A stretch of DNA of 64,000 nucleotides from Paenibacillus sp. An7 (GTDB lineage: Bacteria > Bacillota > Bacilli > Paenibacillales > Paenibacillaceae), in the NCBI RefSeq assembly GCF_009870785.1, contig NZ_WTWX01000001.1, forward strand, positions 204,055-268,054, given 5' to 3'. A program made the position numbers and the translations under genes. Below the pieces are notes generated by a model. The model had not been told where the DNA came from and did no database searches. It saw only the letters and a program-made list of their open reading frames with translations. Below are positions 44,099 through 54,300 of this stretch, piece after piece (the first letter of the stretch is position 1; each line of letters starts with the position of its first letter).

Positions 44099-44863
44099 TT
44101 AAAATCCCAATTTATATAACCAAGCTATGATTTGTTCTTCCCGGTTTCTCAAGTTACCATTCATTTTATTATATTTGCCCAGGTGCAGTTGTGCAGTTAT
44201 GCTTCCATCCAGCATATAAAGTATTCGTTCCGCGTTAGCAGCAACTTTTGAATCATGTGTTGCGAGCAGTATAGTCGTTCCTTCATGATTTATCTCAGTC
44301 AAAATTTCCATGATCTCACCCGCGGATTTAGAGTTCAGTGCACCTGTTGGCTCATCACCGATCACCATCAGTGGCTCATTAATAAGCGCACGGCAGATCG
44401 CAGCCCTCTGTAATTGCCCTCCCGATACCTGTGTGATATCACGATCTGCAAGAGATAAAATACCTGTTCTACTCATTAACTTATCGGCTCTTTTATTAAT
44501 CGTATTTCGGCTGTGTTTTTTAGCACGATATGCTGACAAGATGATATTGTCACGAATATTCAAGTTTTTGAGTAGGTGCATTTGTTGAAAAATAAATCCC
44601 ATCTTATTAAGCCTTAACTCTGCCAATTCTTCCTCGGATCGATCAGCAATTTCTTGTCCTTCAAAGATTACACTTCCCGAACTTATTTTATCCATACCGC
44701 TGATCGAATAAAGCAAGGTTGATTTACCAGAACCGGAAGGACCCATAATTGCAACAAACTCACCAGACCAAATCTGCAAGTAAATATCTTGTAACACGGA
44801 TTGCCGAAAACCTTGGCTATTCACATAGGTTTTGTTCAGTTTCTTTGCTTCTAATATAGGCAT
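44099..44863 (-). CDS. ABC exporter ATPase, LolD/MacB/SalX type
   Basis: A 254-residue ATPase. Walker A MGPSGSGKST, Q-loop FIFQQMHLL, signature VSGGQLQRAA, Walker B VIGDEPTGALN and H-loop LATHD are intact; the DEPTGALN form is typical of the class that drives FtsX-type permeases. The ATG at 44863 has GGGGGGA upstream; the 13-residue longer frame overlaps the permease end. It follows the permease gene by 16 bp. The C-terminal 25 residues are an unusual tail (NREEQIIAWLYKLGF). Confidence 0.88.
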   Translation of the reverse strand: MPILEAKKLNKTYVNSQGFRQSVLQDIYLQIWSGEFVAIMGPSGSGKSTLLYSISGMDKISSGSVIFEGQEIADRSEEELAELRLNKMGFIFQQMHLLKNLNIRDNIILSAYRAKKHSRNTINKRADKLMSRTGILSLADRDITQVSGGQLQRAAICRALINEPLMVIGDEPTGALNSKSAGEIMEILTEINHEGTTILLATHDSKVAANAERILYMLDGSITAQLHLGKYNKMNGNLRNREEQIIAWLYKLGF

Positions 44864-44879
44864 ACCGTCCCCCCTTTTT

Positions 44880-47219
44880 TCACTTAGAAATTTGTTCAGC
44901 AATACTGTTCTTGTTCTTTGCGCGAGCGTTCAATAAACTTGTCATTGATATCGTAGCTAAGAAAAAAAGCGGATAAAGAACATAGGTGCTGAATGGATTA
45001 AATTCTAAATTAATCTTTGGAGCACCCATAAATGAACCTGCTGCATGAACAAGCCCCTGCCCAATGGTAACCGTACCTAATGTTCCAATAATAACCCCCG
45101 TCCCTCCTAGTAACAGCATTCTTAACAAATATTGAACTTGGATATCCCGGATTGTAAAACCGAGACTTCTCAGCATCGCGAGTTGAGGAGCTTCCTTTGC
45201 TAAAAGCATTTTTAAAAATAAAGACGTAATCAGAACCGTAATAGACAAAGAAATCACAATTGCTAAAATGGTGACAACCTGCAGTTGTCTGACTATATTA
45301 CCTAGAGTTTGTACAAGGTAGCTTTTCAGGTGAGTTATTTTCGCTGGATAAAAGGCTTCTGTAAATTGATCCACTTTCTCGTCCACGGAAACATCGGGTT
45401 TCACATCTAAAGCGATGACATGCCATATCACATTCTTTGAATCATAAGGTATTTGTGCTTTGGCGGTACGACCCCCATTCGTTATATCTTGATAAATCCC
45501 ACTAACCCTCATTTTCACTTGAGCCTCGCCCATTTTTATAACAACCGTGTCATTCATCTTTTTGTTCAAGTCCTTAGCCAGAAGATCAGAAAGTACAAGT
45601 TCATGAGTCCCTTTTGGAGCTGACCCGCTCATATACGACAAAGGAAAAATCGTAAAATCACCTGTTTCCACGTTTACACTTTCCCAAATCCCTTCATCTT
45701 TCTGTACCTTATAGCGGGAGGTAATTAGTGGAGAGAACTTTTCTATGTCGGGATCATTATTTATCGCGGTTGTTATCTGTGAAAATGTTTGCTGAGTGTT
45801 GGCTGATTGTGGCAAGTCAATACGGATATCACTCTGTCCTACCCCTAAATAAGAAATGAAGCTAGGCATCTGAAGCGTATGCAATAAACCTAGCGGCACC
45901 ATAATAATGAATACATTCAATGCATAAACGAAAAACAGTAATGTATACATGGTGACTCGTCTGAAGATATCCTCTATTCCGAGAAAAACGGTTACTCCTA
46001 AATATTTAGATCTGCTAAGCTGTATTCTCCCGATCGGAGTTTTTGACTTCATAGAAATACTTGACCTCAGGGACTCTACTGCTGATATTCGATTTAATCT
46101 TCTAAGCATAGCTCTGCAAGAAATGACAACAATACAGAAAGTTAGACCGACAGCCAAAAAAGGGATAATATAAGAAATCAAACTTCTCGTGACTGCTCCT
46201 AAATACAGGCTAATATTAGCGGTGACTAAATTCATGGTTAACAGGGATAGTAAATACCCACAGCACGTTGCTAGTGCGGAGATCACAATATATTTTGCGA
46301 GATAGATTCGTTTGATATCGAGGTTAGATAGACCTATAGCTTTCATGACGCCGATTTCTTGATAATCCTCCTCCATCGTTGCGACAATGGTAAGTCTTAA
46401 GCAAAGTAAAGCGATAACCATTAATAGAAAACTTACAATAATAATAACAATTGCTATCAATCCATCTGTAAGTGCGTTCAACAAAGTAATTAATGAATAA
46501 TCAATTGCAGGACCTCTATTTGGCATATTTGATGAGAAGTAGTTACTACTAAAATCGCTCAGTTTACTCAGATCGGTTAGTCGAAATTCAATGAGGTATT
46601 CTATATCTCCCCCATTTTCTTTAAGCACAGCAAAATCCTCTCTACTTATGACAAAACGCTTGGAACTGACCATAGCTGGGTTCATTTGTGCATCACGCAC
46701 AAAATCAACAATTTTAAATTCTCGTTTAAACCGTTCTGTCTGAATGAGGACAATATCTCCAAGTTTGAGGTTCTTCTGCTGCATGTAATAAATAGGCACC
46801 GCAATCTCTCCTAGGGCCACCTGAATAACTTGATTCTCTAAATTCAATAAAAAATCGAAAGAACCGTTCTGCCTTACAAAACCAATATCCATCACACTAT
46901 TGGCTTCGGGCTGTTCTAAAGATCCTATATAAATATTTGATCCATCTATTCTTAGCATCTCAACCGTCTGGTGTTCCTTAACGAGAGGATCGGTCCTCGC
47001 GAAATCTTCGATCCCTCTTTTATCGATGGGCCCAGTATGCATTTGTACGAAATGAGGAGCTTTGGATAGCGACAATAGATTGTTTAGGGAGCTCGTCAAT
47101 TCCATAAGGACATGTGAAGCAGTAGCCATGAGCAGGGCCGAGAGCATAATAAAGACAAATAAGATGGTTGTGATGATTTTATTCCTTTGAAAATCTCTCT
47201 TTACGATGTGCAGCAGCAT
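44880..47219 (-). CDS. FtsX/MacB-type ABC permease, duplicated
   Basis: A 779-residue membrane protein with two FtsX domains. The first half has a helix near residues 17-38, a large extracellular part (about 40-250), and three helices (about 260-370); the layout is repeated with helices near 425-450 and three at the C-terminus (about 650-770). Such permeases with an LolD-like ATPase export peptides, lipids or antibiotics, or act in bacitracin-type resistance. It belongs to the TetR-MFS-ABC operon, 32 bp after the MFS gene. No sensor kinase is adjacent, unlike BceAB systems, so a bacitracin role is not supported. Confidence 0.85.
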   Translation of the reverse strand: MLLHIVKRDFQRNKIITTILFVFIMLSALLMATASHVLMELTSSLNNLLSLSKAPHFVQMHTGPIDKRGIEDFARTDPLVKEHQTVEMLRIDGSNIYIGSLEQPEANSVMDIGFVRQNGSFDFLLNLENQVIQVALGEIAVPIYYMQQKNLKLGDIVLIQTERFKREFKIVDFVRDAQMNPAMVSSKRFVISREDFAVLKENGGDIEYLIEFRLTDLSKLSDFSSNYFSSNMPNRGPAIDYSLITLLNALTDGLIAIVIIIVSFLLMVIALLCLRLTIVATMEEDYQEIGVMKAIGLSNLDIKRIYLAKYIVISALATCCGYLLSLLTMNLVTANISLYLGAVTRSLISYIIPFLAVGLTFCIVVISCRAMLRRLNRISAVESLRSSISMKSKTPIGRIQLSRSKYLGVTVFLGIEDIFRRVTMYTLLFFVYALNVFIIMVPLGLLHTLQMPSFISYLGVGQSDIRIDLPQSANTQQTFSQITTAINNDPDIEKFSPLITSRYKVQKDEGIWESVNVETGDFTIFPLSYMSGSAPKGTHELVLSDLLAKDLNKKMNDTVVIKMGEAQVKMRVSGIYQDITNGGRTAKAQIPYDSKNVIWHVIALDVKPDVSVDEKVDQFTEAFYPAKITHLKSYLVQTLGNIVRQLQVVTILAIVISLSITVLITSLFLKMLLAKEAPQLAMLRSLGFTIRDIQVQYLLRMLLLGGTGVIIGTLGTVTIGQGLVHAAGSFMGAPKINLEFNPFSTYVLYPLFFLATISMTSLLNARAKNKNSIAEQISK

Positions 47220-47251
47220 AGGTTGGTACCTTCCCCTTTCTTCTCAAATCA

Positions 47252-48553
47252 CTATGTATTCTCCAGTGCTCGAATCGATTTAATATGTGGAATGATAAGA
47301 GAGAGGATCACAATGAGGAACCCGGAGACAATAAACAATAATCCTGTACCTCGTCCCTCCCCGATCCCAATAATATTCCCAAAAGCAGGAACAAGGGGGC
47401 CACCTTCACGTAATAATGGATTAAATACAAAGTCCGCCAGAATTCCAGCAAGTGCATACGACGCTACATAACCAAGCTGGGAAAGTATTCCGATAATGCC
47501 CCATGCTCTTCCCTGTGCTTCACTAGAGATTTTTCTGCGGATCATCACATCGGCACTTGTATTAATAAAAGGAAGCGCAGCAAAGAATATAAATCCGAAC
47601 ACGGATAAAAAGAAAATATTCGTTGTTATCCCTAACAGGGAAAAGAAGATGCCAGCAAAACTAAGACCTATGCTTAGCACAGTGATGTAGTTTCTTTTTA
47701 TATTGAATATACCTATAATCAGGCTGCCGATCAGCATACCGGATGCGCTTATAGACATAATGGTGCCAAGGGTTCTGGAATTCATATAAGACAGGAGCAT
47801 CGGAGTAAATAATGTCTGAAGAAGGCCCATGTAAAAAGTAACAATGGAAAGAATCATCGTAATCTGCAGAACACCTTGCGAAGCTATAAAGATATCCCAG
47901 CCATCCTTCAGATCTTTGACGAACGTTACTTTCATTCTCGTTTTTTGTATCGCACGCAGATTTCTTTTTACAAAGAACACAGCAAAGAGGGTAATAAAAA
48001 AGGTAGCAATGTCGATGATGAGTATTTTGCTAACATCCATAATTGTGAAGAGTATTCCGGCAATAATTGGGGAGAGAAGATATTTAGAGGCGCCGGCGAG
48101 TTGTACAAGTCCACTAGCTTTAGCAAACTGTTCTTCCGTTAGCAGGTCCGTTATCGTAGCTTTGTAAGCGGGTTCTAGCAAGGAGACAAACATGGAGCTA
48201 AACATCACTCCAATACATATTTGCCACAGCGCCGGTTCACCCAGCAACATCGCGATAAGTATAAATAGTAGGCCAAACGCAGAAAATAAATCGCCAATAA
48301 TCATCATTAGACGTCGATCAAATCGATCTGCAAGTACTCCGCCAACAGGTCCAAGGATAATGATGGGGAGAAAAGCACATAACGTGACCATTGCCACACT
48401 ACTAGCCGTCCCTGTCATCTGGTATACATATACACCGAGCACAAATGCTGTCATACCGCTGCCAATACTGGATATCCATTCTCCGGCCCACAGTACCATA
48501 AAATATCCAAAAGATTTATTGACCTGTGTCTGCGTCTCCAGATAGCCCCCCAC
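47252..48553 (-). CDS. MFS multidrug exporter, MefA/enterobactin-exporter-like
   Basis: A 433-residue transporter with 12 helices of the DHA3 type (macrolide efflux MefA-like). LWAGEWISSIGSGMTAFVLGVYVYQ is the typical first helix; the motif GGVLADRFDRRLMMIIGD is MFS motif A, and GLLFIVSGFLIVI is the last helix. The start is uncertain: the GTG at 48553 overlaps a GGTGGGGGG stretch that could itself be the ribosome binding site. It lies 17 bp after the TetR gene, so the repressor probably controls it; substrate is likely a toxic compound sensed by TetR. Confidence 0.87.
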   Translation of the reverse strand: MGGYLETQTQVNKSFGYFMVLWAGEWISSIGSGMTAFVLGVYVYQMTGTASSVAMVTLCAFLPIIILGPVGGVLADRFDRRLMMIIGDLFSAFGLLFILIAMLLGEPALWQICIGVMFSSMFVSLLEPAYKATITDLLTEEQFAKASGLVQLAGASKYLLSPIIAGILFTIMDVSKILIIDIATFFITLFAVFFVKRNLRAIQKTRMKVTFVKDLKDGWDIFIASQGVLQITMILSIVTFYMGLLQTLFTPMLLSYMNSRTLGTIMSISASGMLIGSLIIGIFNIKRNYITVLSIGLSFAGIFFSLLGITTNIFFLSVFGFIFFAALPFINTSADVMIRRKISSEAQGRAWGIIGILSQLGYVASYALAGILADFVFNPLLREGGPLVPAFGNIIGIGEGRGTGLLFIVSGFLIVILSLIIPHIKSIRALENT

Positions 48554-48570
48554 CTTTCCGCGTTAAAAAT

Positions 48571-49194
48571 TTAATCAAACATTTGGGACACATAAGAAAA
48601 ACTTCCTCTTTCTGCCCCGAGTATCGACTCCATAATATAGATAAAAGCCTGGATCTTTTGTACCATTTCTTCAGGTGTCCATTTGAATATTCCTTCATCA
48701 AACAAAAACTGAGATGAACAAAGCAGAAACTCTATTGATTCACGAGGATAAGGGGTGCGAAAGAGTTTTTGCTTGATTCCCTGCTCAATTACTTCGGTCA
48801 AAATAGGTGTTAATTGCAATATGGTTTCCGTTAAACTTTTCTGATGGATCTGTGCATTATCAGGTTCATGAAACTCTTCAATCATCTGCTTTTTACTAGG
48901 GGTATTTGGCTTTTGCGCCATAATGATCTGGAGCAACTTTTCGTGGACAGTAAGCTCCTCATTCGTCGCAATTTTCTTGGCAGCTATAATTCCCGTCTCA
49001 ATAAACCGCATCACAACCGCATCCATCACTTCTTCCTTCGATTTAAAGTAATAATAAAATGTACCTTTGGCGATACCAATAGCCTGCAACATATCATTCA
49101 CTGTAGTTTTGCTGTATCCTTTGGTGAAAAACAGTTGTTCAGCCGTATCCAAGATTTCATTTCTACGGTCTTCCGGATCCTTTGTGACTCTCAT
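48571..49194 (-). CDS. TetR-family repressor of the exporter operon
   Basis: A 207-residue regulator. N-terminal DNA-binding domain: RRNEILDTAEQLFFTKGYSK, TTVNDMLQAIGIAKGTFYYY and FKSKEEVMDAVV, the complete TetR helix-turn-helix. The C-terminal ligand domain is unspecific. AGGAGG precedes the ATG. It is the first gene of the operon with the MFS and ABC exporters and follows a strong promoter with a near-perfect palindromic operator, so it represses its own operon and is probably released by an exported toxic compound. Confidence 0.92.
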   Translation of the reverse strand: MRVTKDPEDRRNEILDTAEQLFFTKGYSKTTVNDMLQAIGIAKGTFYYYFKSKEEVMDAVVMRFIETGIIAAKKIATNEELTVHEKLLQIIMAQKPNTPSKKQMIEEFHEPDNAQIHQKSLTETILQLTPILTEVIEQGIKQKLFRTPYPRESIEFLLCSSQFLFDEGIFKWTPEEMVQKIQAFIYIMESILGAERGSFSYVSQMFD

Positions 49195-49220
49195 CCATTC
49201 TGCCTCCTGTTCAAATAACT

Positions 49221-49235
49221 GACTGACGGTCGGTC
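49221..49235. promoter_or_regulatory. TetR operator
   Basis: GACTGACGGTCGGTC, a palindrome of two GACYGAC half-sites around a central base, one mismatch pair. It lies directly downstream of the -10 box of the tetR promoter. Confidence 0.8.
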
Positions 49236-49243
49236 TACTAATG

Positions 49244-49271
49244 ATTATACAAACTAACCATATTATGTCAA
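49244..49271 (-). promoter_or_regulatory. Promoter of the tetR-exporter operon
   Basis: On the minus strand consensus TTGACA (49266-49271), 16-bp spacer, consensus TATAAT (49244-49249). Confidence 0.85.
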
Positions 49272-49292
49272 GTTTTAATTTCTAGATTAACG

Positions 49293-49322
49293 CAAAAAAA
49301 ACCGCGGAGTATTTCCGCGGGT
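49293..49322 (-). terminator. Terminator of the ferritin-like gene
   Basis: CCGCGG (49302-49307) and CCGCGG (49315-49320) pair with additional A-T/G-C closure; on the minus strand TTTTTTTTGCG follows. Confidence 0.88.
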
Positions 49323-49350
49323 CGATTTAAATCTATGTTTTTGATTGATT

Positions 49351-49875
49351 TTACTTTTTCATCATTTTACTAAGGTACAAATTCAGGAGATAATTATATT
49401 TATCTGCATGTTTTTGTTCGTCCGTGATAATTTCATAAACCATATCTCGATAATACTGATTAGGCATTCCCGCTCTGATATTCCGATAGCGTTCGACTGC
49501 GGAGAGCTCTCCGAATAGCGCTTTTTTAACTCCTTCTATATAAGAGTTTGGTTTCTTGAACTCAACATCAGTTGGAGTAGTGATGGTTTGTCCTGTAAGG
49601 TCTTGATAGATTCTGCGGAACATTTGATTATGCTTACGCTCGTCATTGCGAATACTCTCAATGATTTCTTTTTCTTCCTGGGACGGTGCTTCTGAAATTA
49701 AGTAATCGTAAAACAGCTCATCCTCACGTTCGCCGCTAACCGCTTTTTTAATTAAAGCCAGCGCTTCTTCTAGTGACTTATAAGTAGTCATTTCCTGACG
49801 CATCTGCCCGTACGGATCATAAGAAGTTGGAGTAACTGAACAATATCTTACTGGATAATACGTATTGTAATACAT
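49351..49875 (-). CDS. Ferritin-like (rubrerythrin-type) diiron protein
   Basis: A 174-residue four-helix protein resembling B. subtilis YhjR. Two ExxH pairs and their partner Glu are seen: SGEREDELFYDYL, NDERKHNQMF, GELSAVERYRNI and DEQKHADKY. The first 25 residues are Tyr/Pro-rich (MYYNTYYPVRYCSVTPTSYD) and may be a surface or spore-coat tail. There is no rubredoxin domain. GGAGGGGA precedes the ATG. It forms a single-gene unit. A role in peroxide or iron handling is likely; spore association is an inference from the tail and the resemblance. Confidence 0.8.
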   Translation of the reverse strand: MYYNTYYPVRYCSVTPTSYDPYGQMRQEMTTYKSLEEALALIKKAVSGEREDELFYDYLISEAPSQEEKEIIESIRNDERKHNQMFRRIYQDLTGQTITTPTDVEFKKPNSYIEGVKKALFGELSAVERYRNIRAGMPNQYYRDMVYEIITDEQKHADKYNYLLNLYLSKMMKK

Positions 49876-49960
49876 GGGTTCCCCTCCGGTATCGTTTAGT
49901 TTTCACTCCAATATATTCGGAAGTGGGCGCTTCGGTACCATGTCCTGCGTATATCCAAGT

Positions 49961-50560
49961 TTAGATTGGATTATTCAATAGAATATCCCTGATTTCTTTC
50001 GTTTCAAATCCGAAATCACCAAATGAAATTACAACTCCTCCAAGCGTGGCGTAGTAAAATACCTCTTCCGTTTCGATAACGGTACTTAAACTTAGAATCA
50101 TCTCTCTTTTTATTCCGCCTTCATCTACGAAACCTCCACTAATACTGCCCCAGACGAGATGATCGCCTGATTGCAATACTTCTTTATCAAGTTGTGAGCT
50201 TGATACCGTAAAAGGGTACTCTTTATCAAATATCGTTAAAGAACCTTCCCCTTCTGCTTTATAAAATTCTCCATTTGGCGAGAGTGTTGCATCTAGCTTT
50301 AATGTATCTTTTTCGCTCATTTTATTATAAAAATCAGGACTGCCAAACATCTTTTCCGCCATTTCCTCATTAATTGCTGTCTTGAAATCTTCAGGCACAG
50401 CATCAATATATCTACTTAGATAATGAATGGTAACTTCCCCATCTTCATTGAACTTCTGTTCACTTGGCATCCCTGTTATGAATATGTACACAGCAAATAT
50501 AACTGCAATTAATAACAGCAGTCCGCCAATTTCACCTATCATTTTCTTTTTCTTCTTCAT
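49961..50560 (-). CDS. Membrane-anchored protein of unknown function
   Basis: A 199-residue protein with a Lys-rich N-terminus (MKKKKKM), one membrane helix (about 9-30) and an extracytoplasmic acidic domain with many beta-strand-like stretches. No lipobox, catalytic motif or known domain was recognised. AGGAGGAGC precedes the ATG. It is a likely single gene; the ferritin-like gene starts 85 bp downstream. Confidence 0.65.
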   Translation of the reverse strand: MKKKKKMIGEIGGLLLLIAVIFAVYIFITGMPSEQKFNEDGEVTIHYLSRYIDAVPEDFKTAINEEMAEKMFGSPDFYNKMSEKDTLKLDATLSPNGEFYKAEGEGSLTIFDKEYPFTVSSSQLDKEVLQSGDHLVWGSISGGFVDEGGIKREMILSLSTVIETEEVFYYATLGGVVISFGDFGFETKEIRDILLNNPI

Positions 50561-50697
50561 GCTGCTCCTCCTGTTGTTGTCTGAAAAAGTTGCCTTACCT
50601 AATTTTTTGGTAATATAAATTTCTTCTGCATTTTCGCTATCATACTACCATAGAAAACATGAGATAACAAAAATGAAGTATATCTTCGTTGCATAGC

Positions 50698-50731
50698 AGA
50701 AAAAACACCTCTCCACTGAACAAAGAGGTGT
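50698..50731 (-). terminator. Terminator downstream of the decayed ABC gene
   Basis: ACACCTCT (50705-50712) pairs with AGAGGTGT (50724-50731) and on the minus strand TTTTTTCTGC follows. It is intact although its gene is not. Confidence 0.85.
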
Positions 50732-50758
50732 AGTAAATTTATCCGAATATACTCCTAT

Positions 50759-51367
50759 TTAAACCCTTGCTGGTACCTGTTCTCCCTGCCATAATAGCTG
50801 CATTTCTTCATTTTCTTCAAGCAGCTTAGTTAGACTGCCTTCTGCTTCAATCCGCCCATCCTTCATTACTATAATATGGTCCGCTTTGGTAAGTGCCGCT
50901 TTACGGTGAGATACGGCAATACAGGTTACATTCTTTTCTTTATCTAATCCATCCCATACTAGCTGTTCAGTCTCTACATCCAGCGCGCTCGACAGATCAT
51001 CAAATATGAACAAATCCGCTCCCGTCATGATCATACGTGCCGTTGCTGCCCGCTGAATTTGCCCGCCAGATAACATTACCCCTCGCGGTCCCACAAAAGT
51101 CTCGAGCCCCTCTTCTAAATGGGCAATATCTTTCTCCATGACAGCAAGACGAATTGCTTTATTCAAGGAGTCTTCTACATTCGATCTCTTTCCTTGGACA
51201 ATATTCTCTTTTAGAGTATCACTGAATAGGCGCGGAACCTGCGGTGTATATGCAGCTCTCGGAGGCATTAAGAAAGAAGAAGGATCAACTTCCTCCCCAT
51301 TCCAGCGAACCGTGCCCCCTTGCTTCGGAAGAAGTCCAAGCAGCGTGCGAACAAGCGTATATCTTCC
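50759..51367 (-). pseudogene. 3' remnant of an ABC exporter gene, truncated in the Walker A region
   Basis: The remnant encodes the last about 200 residues of an ABC exporter ATPase. From 51361 downward it reads YTLVRTLLGLLPKQGG, the sequence that directly follows a Walker A Lys-Ser/Thr, then the Q-loop AYTPQVPRLFSDTLKENI, signature LSGGQIQRAATAR, Walker B LFIFDDLSSALD and H-loop AVSHR. The Gly-x-Gly-Lys part of Walker A and everything before it, including the membrane domain, are gone; instead the frame runs into the 3' end of the NRPS gene, whose stop codon is only about 15 bp away. An ATG at 51268 could start a 169-residue fragment but has no ribosome binding site. The piece cannot be an active ATPase. 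Confidence 0.85.
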
Positions 51368-51375
51368 CTTTTCTC

Positions 51376-54300
51376 TTAGCTGCGTACCTTAGGAAAATAA
51401 CCGATATTTACTGCATGTTTAATTAGTTGATGAATAAAAGATTCGTCCGGTTCAGCACATACTACATTTGTATCTTTCAGATATTCTAATGTTTGCGGGC
51501 AAGCATAACGAAATGCTGAATTTTTCGCTCCATCGCCTTCCAGCTGCGCCATAGCCAGTTCAAGTCCCACTTGATCTTTCGGTTCTGCTGGATTCAGCAG
51601 CCAAGATTCAAACTCAGGGAGTCCTAACAATTTAATCTCATAACCATAGTTGGTAAAGTATTCAACAATTTGTTCATACGAAACTGCAACCGGATTACAA
51701 ATGTGGAACACTTTACCGACCGTTTCCTTCTGAAGAGCTAGAGCAATAATGGCTTCACTCGCATAATTAATCGGCGTCAGATCGACTTCCCATCTTACTT
51801 TAGGTGTTTTTTCTAATAAAAGCATTGCTTTTAGCATCCGGTAAAATGCGTTCTCATCTATATTTTTCTGGAAGACCCCTGTAGTAGAATTGCAAGAAAG
51901 ATTCCCCACACGATAGATGCTGGCGGATATGCCCTCTTCCTCACCATACTTCACAACGATTTTTTCAGCTTCGAGCTTACTGTTCGTGTATACATTCTCG
52001 ATATAGGAAGTTTCATAACCTGATCCCTGAACAACACCATCCCATTGACCGTTAAAAGCCAAATCTTCCGGTATACCCAGTGTAGAAATAAAATGGAAAC
52101 GGGTATCAGGTTTTTTCTTCGCTAGTTTCAGGAGTCGTCTCGTACTATCAATGTTCACACTTGCAAAATGTTCAGAATCCCCGAAATGTTTTACATCAGC
52201 ACCGCAGTGTACAATCGAATCAACCAGCTTATCTACGAGCATCCGGTCTGCTTCACTAAAACCGAGGTCTTCTTGTGAGAGATCTCCTTCAATAATGACT
52301 ACACGGTTATTCATCACTTCTGTAATCGAACTTCCGAAGTATCCCTCCATTACATCCGTTAATCGCTCCAGAGGAGACTGCTCACGGGAAGGCCGTACCA
52401 GACAATAAATAACGGCTTCCGAATTATGTAACAATTCATAGAGCAGATGGGATCCTAAGTAACCTGTCGCACCAGTAAGTAAGATATTATTTTGTTTCGA
52501 TAAGTTCTCTTCCCTGGCTTGGTCTGAACCAAAGGTAAGCGGATATTCTACCAAATCTTGAATCGGAAGGTTAGCCATATCTGCTGCATCTTGAAGCATC
52601 TCTTCTCTACCCATCTCTTCTATTCTCTCTGATAATTTAGCGATCGTAGGGTACACGAAGAAGTCATTAATTTTTAGCTGCGGAAAATGAGGTTTTAAAA
52701 TCACTAGAATTTCTAGAATTTTTAGTGAATACCCTCCAATTTCAAAAAAGTCTTCATGGATGCCGATTCTAGTTAGTCCCAGCGATTTTTGCCAAGCTTC
52801 GCTTACTTGTATCTGCAGTTCATTCTCAGGAGCTTCATATTTAGTCTCGTCATGATCTGTATTTATTTCGTACAGAGCTAGTTTTTTACGATCCAGTTTG
52901 CCTGTAGGTGATAAAGGCATTTGTTCTACATGGCTAAAGTATTTAGGGATCATGTAATTTGGAACCTTTTTACTTAAAAATTGTACAAGATCACTTTGGG
53001 CAATTGCCTGTCCATGATTTGATGTATAAAATCCTACCAAAATCTTTGTACCATCTTGGTCTTGTCTTGCTAAAACGGCTATATCTTTAACGAATTCATG
53101 CTTAGCCAAGTTATCTTCAATCTCTCCAATTTCAACCCTAAAACCTCTGATTTTCACCTGAAAATCTTTTCTTCCTCTATACTCGACTTCACCATTTGGC
53201 AAAAGTCTAACCAGATCTCCCGTCCGGTAGAGTGTTTTTCCGGAACCTTCTGTAATCGGATCAGCTATGAACACTTCCTTTGTTTTTTCCGGTAAATGCA
53301 AGTATCCTTTCGCAAGACCCATCGAACTAATCAAGAGTTCACCCGTCACACAGGTAGGACAAAGCTTATTATTCGCATCCACCACATATAGTTCATAGTT
53401 CGCAAGCGGCTTACCTATACTTACAGTTGAGATATGTTCTGGAAGTTCATAGTCAATCACATGCGCTGTTGCAACAGAAGTAATCTCTGTCGGTCCATAT
53501 AGATTAATAACAGGTACGGATAGTTTTTTCTGAAGCATTCTTACCATTTCACCAGGCAGAGCTTCCCCTGCAACCGCAATACTTTTAATATTACGATAAC
53601 TATGTATTTCATTTTCTGGTAAATGGGCCGCAAGCTGATTGAAAAAGACCGTCGGCAAAATTGCAAATCTTGTAGCTCCTGTTTGTTTTACTGCCTCTGT
53701 AAAAGCATCTATAGAAAAACGTTCTTCATCTGCTAACAAATGAAGTCTGGAACCACTGACAAGTGAACTAAATAAATCATACACAGAAGCGTCAAAGCTG
53801 AAAGTAGAATACTGTAAGATGATATCTTGCTCCGTCAACTGGAGATGGTCCTTAGTGCCGAACGCCAAATTCACTACACCCTTATGAGAAATGAGTGCTC
53901 CTTTTGGTTTACCTGTTGAACCGGATGTATAGATAACATAAGCTAGATCATCTCCGTTTAAGTCAATAGCAGGAGTAACATTCGTATCTACCTCGTATGA
54001 CTCCATATTCACTTGCGGATAAATAATCAATGGTTTCACTTCGAAATCTGATAATAGTGAATTTAATTTTGTCGTGAAATTCGGCTGAGCTAGTATCATC
54101 CTTGACTTCGTATCTTCAATAATATAAGCATTTCTTTCATCCGGATGGGAAGGGTCAAGCGGAACATAAGCTCCCCCGGCTTTGATAATACCAAACAGAC
54201 TCACAATAGTAGTAAGACTGCGCTCCATAAAAATAGATATGAACTCACCCTTCTCCAGTCCATTGGAGAGCAGCATCTGAGCTACACAATTAGATAGATG

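Noticed and set aside
44099..47219. Bacitracin-resistance BceAB system
   Set aside because: The permease has two FtsX halves and no sensor kinase/response regulator is adjacent; TetR control does not fit.
48844..49218. 124-codon open frame opposite tetR
   Set aside because: Antisense to a complete TetR domain and overlaps the operator region; no translation signal.
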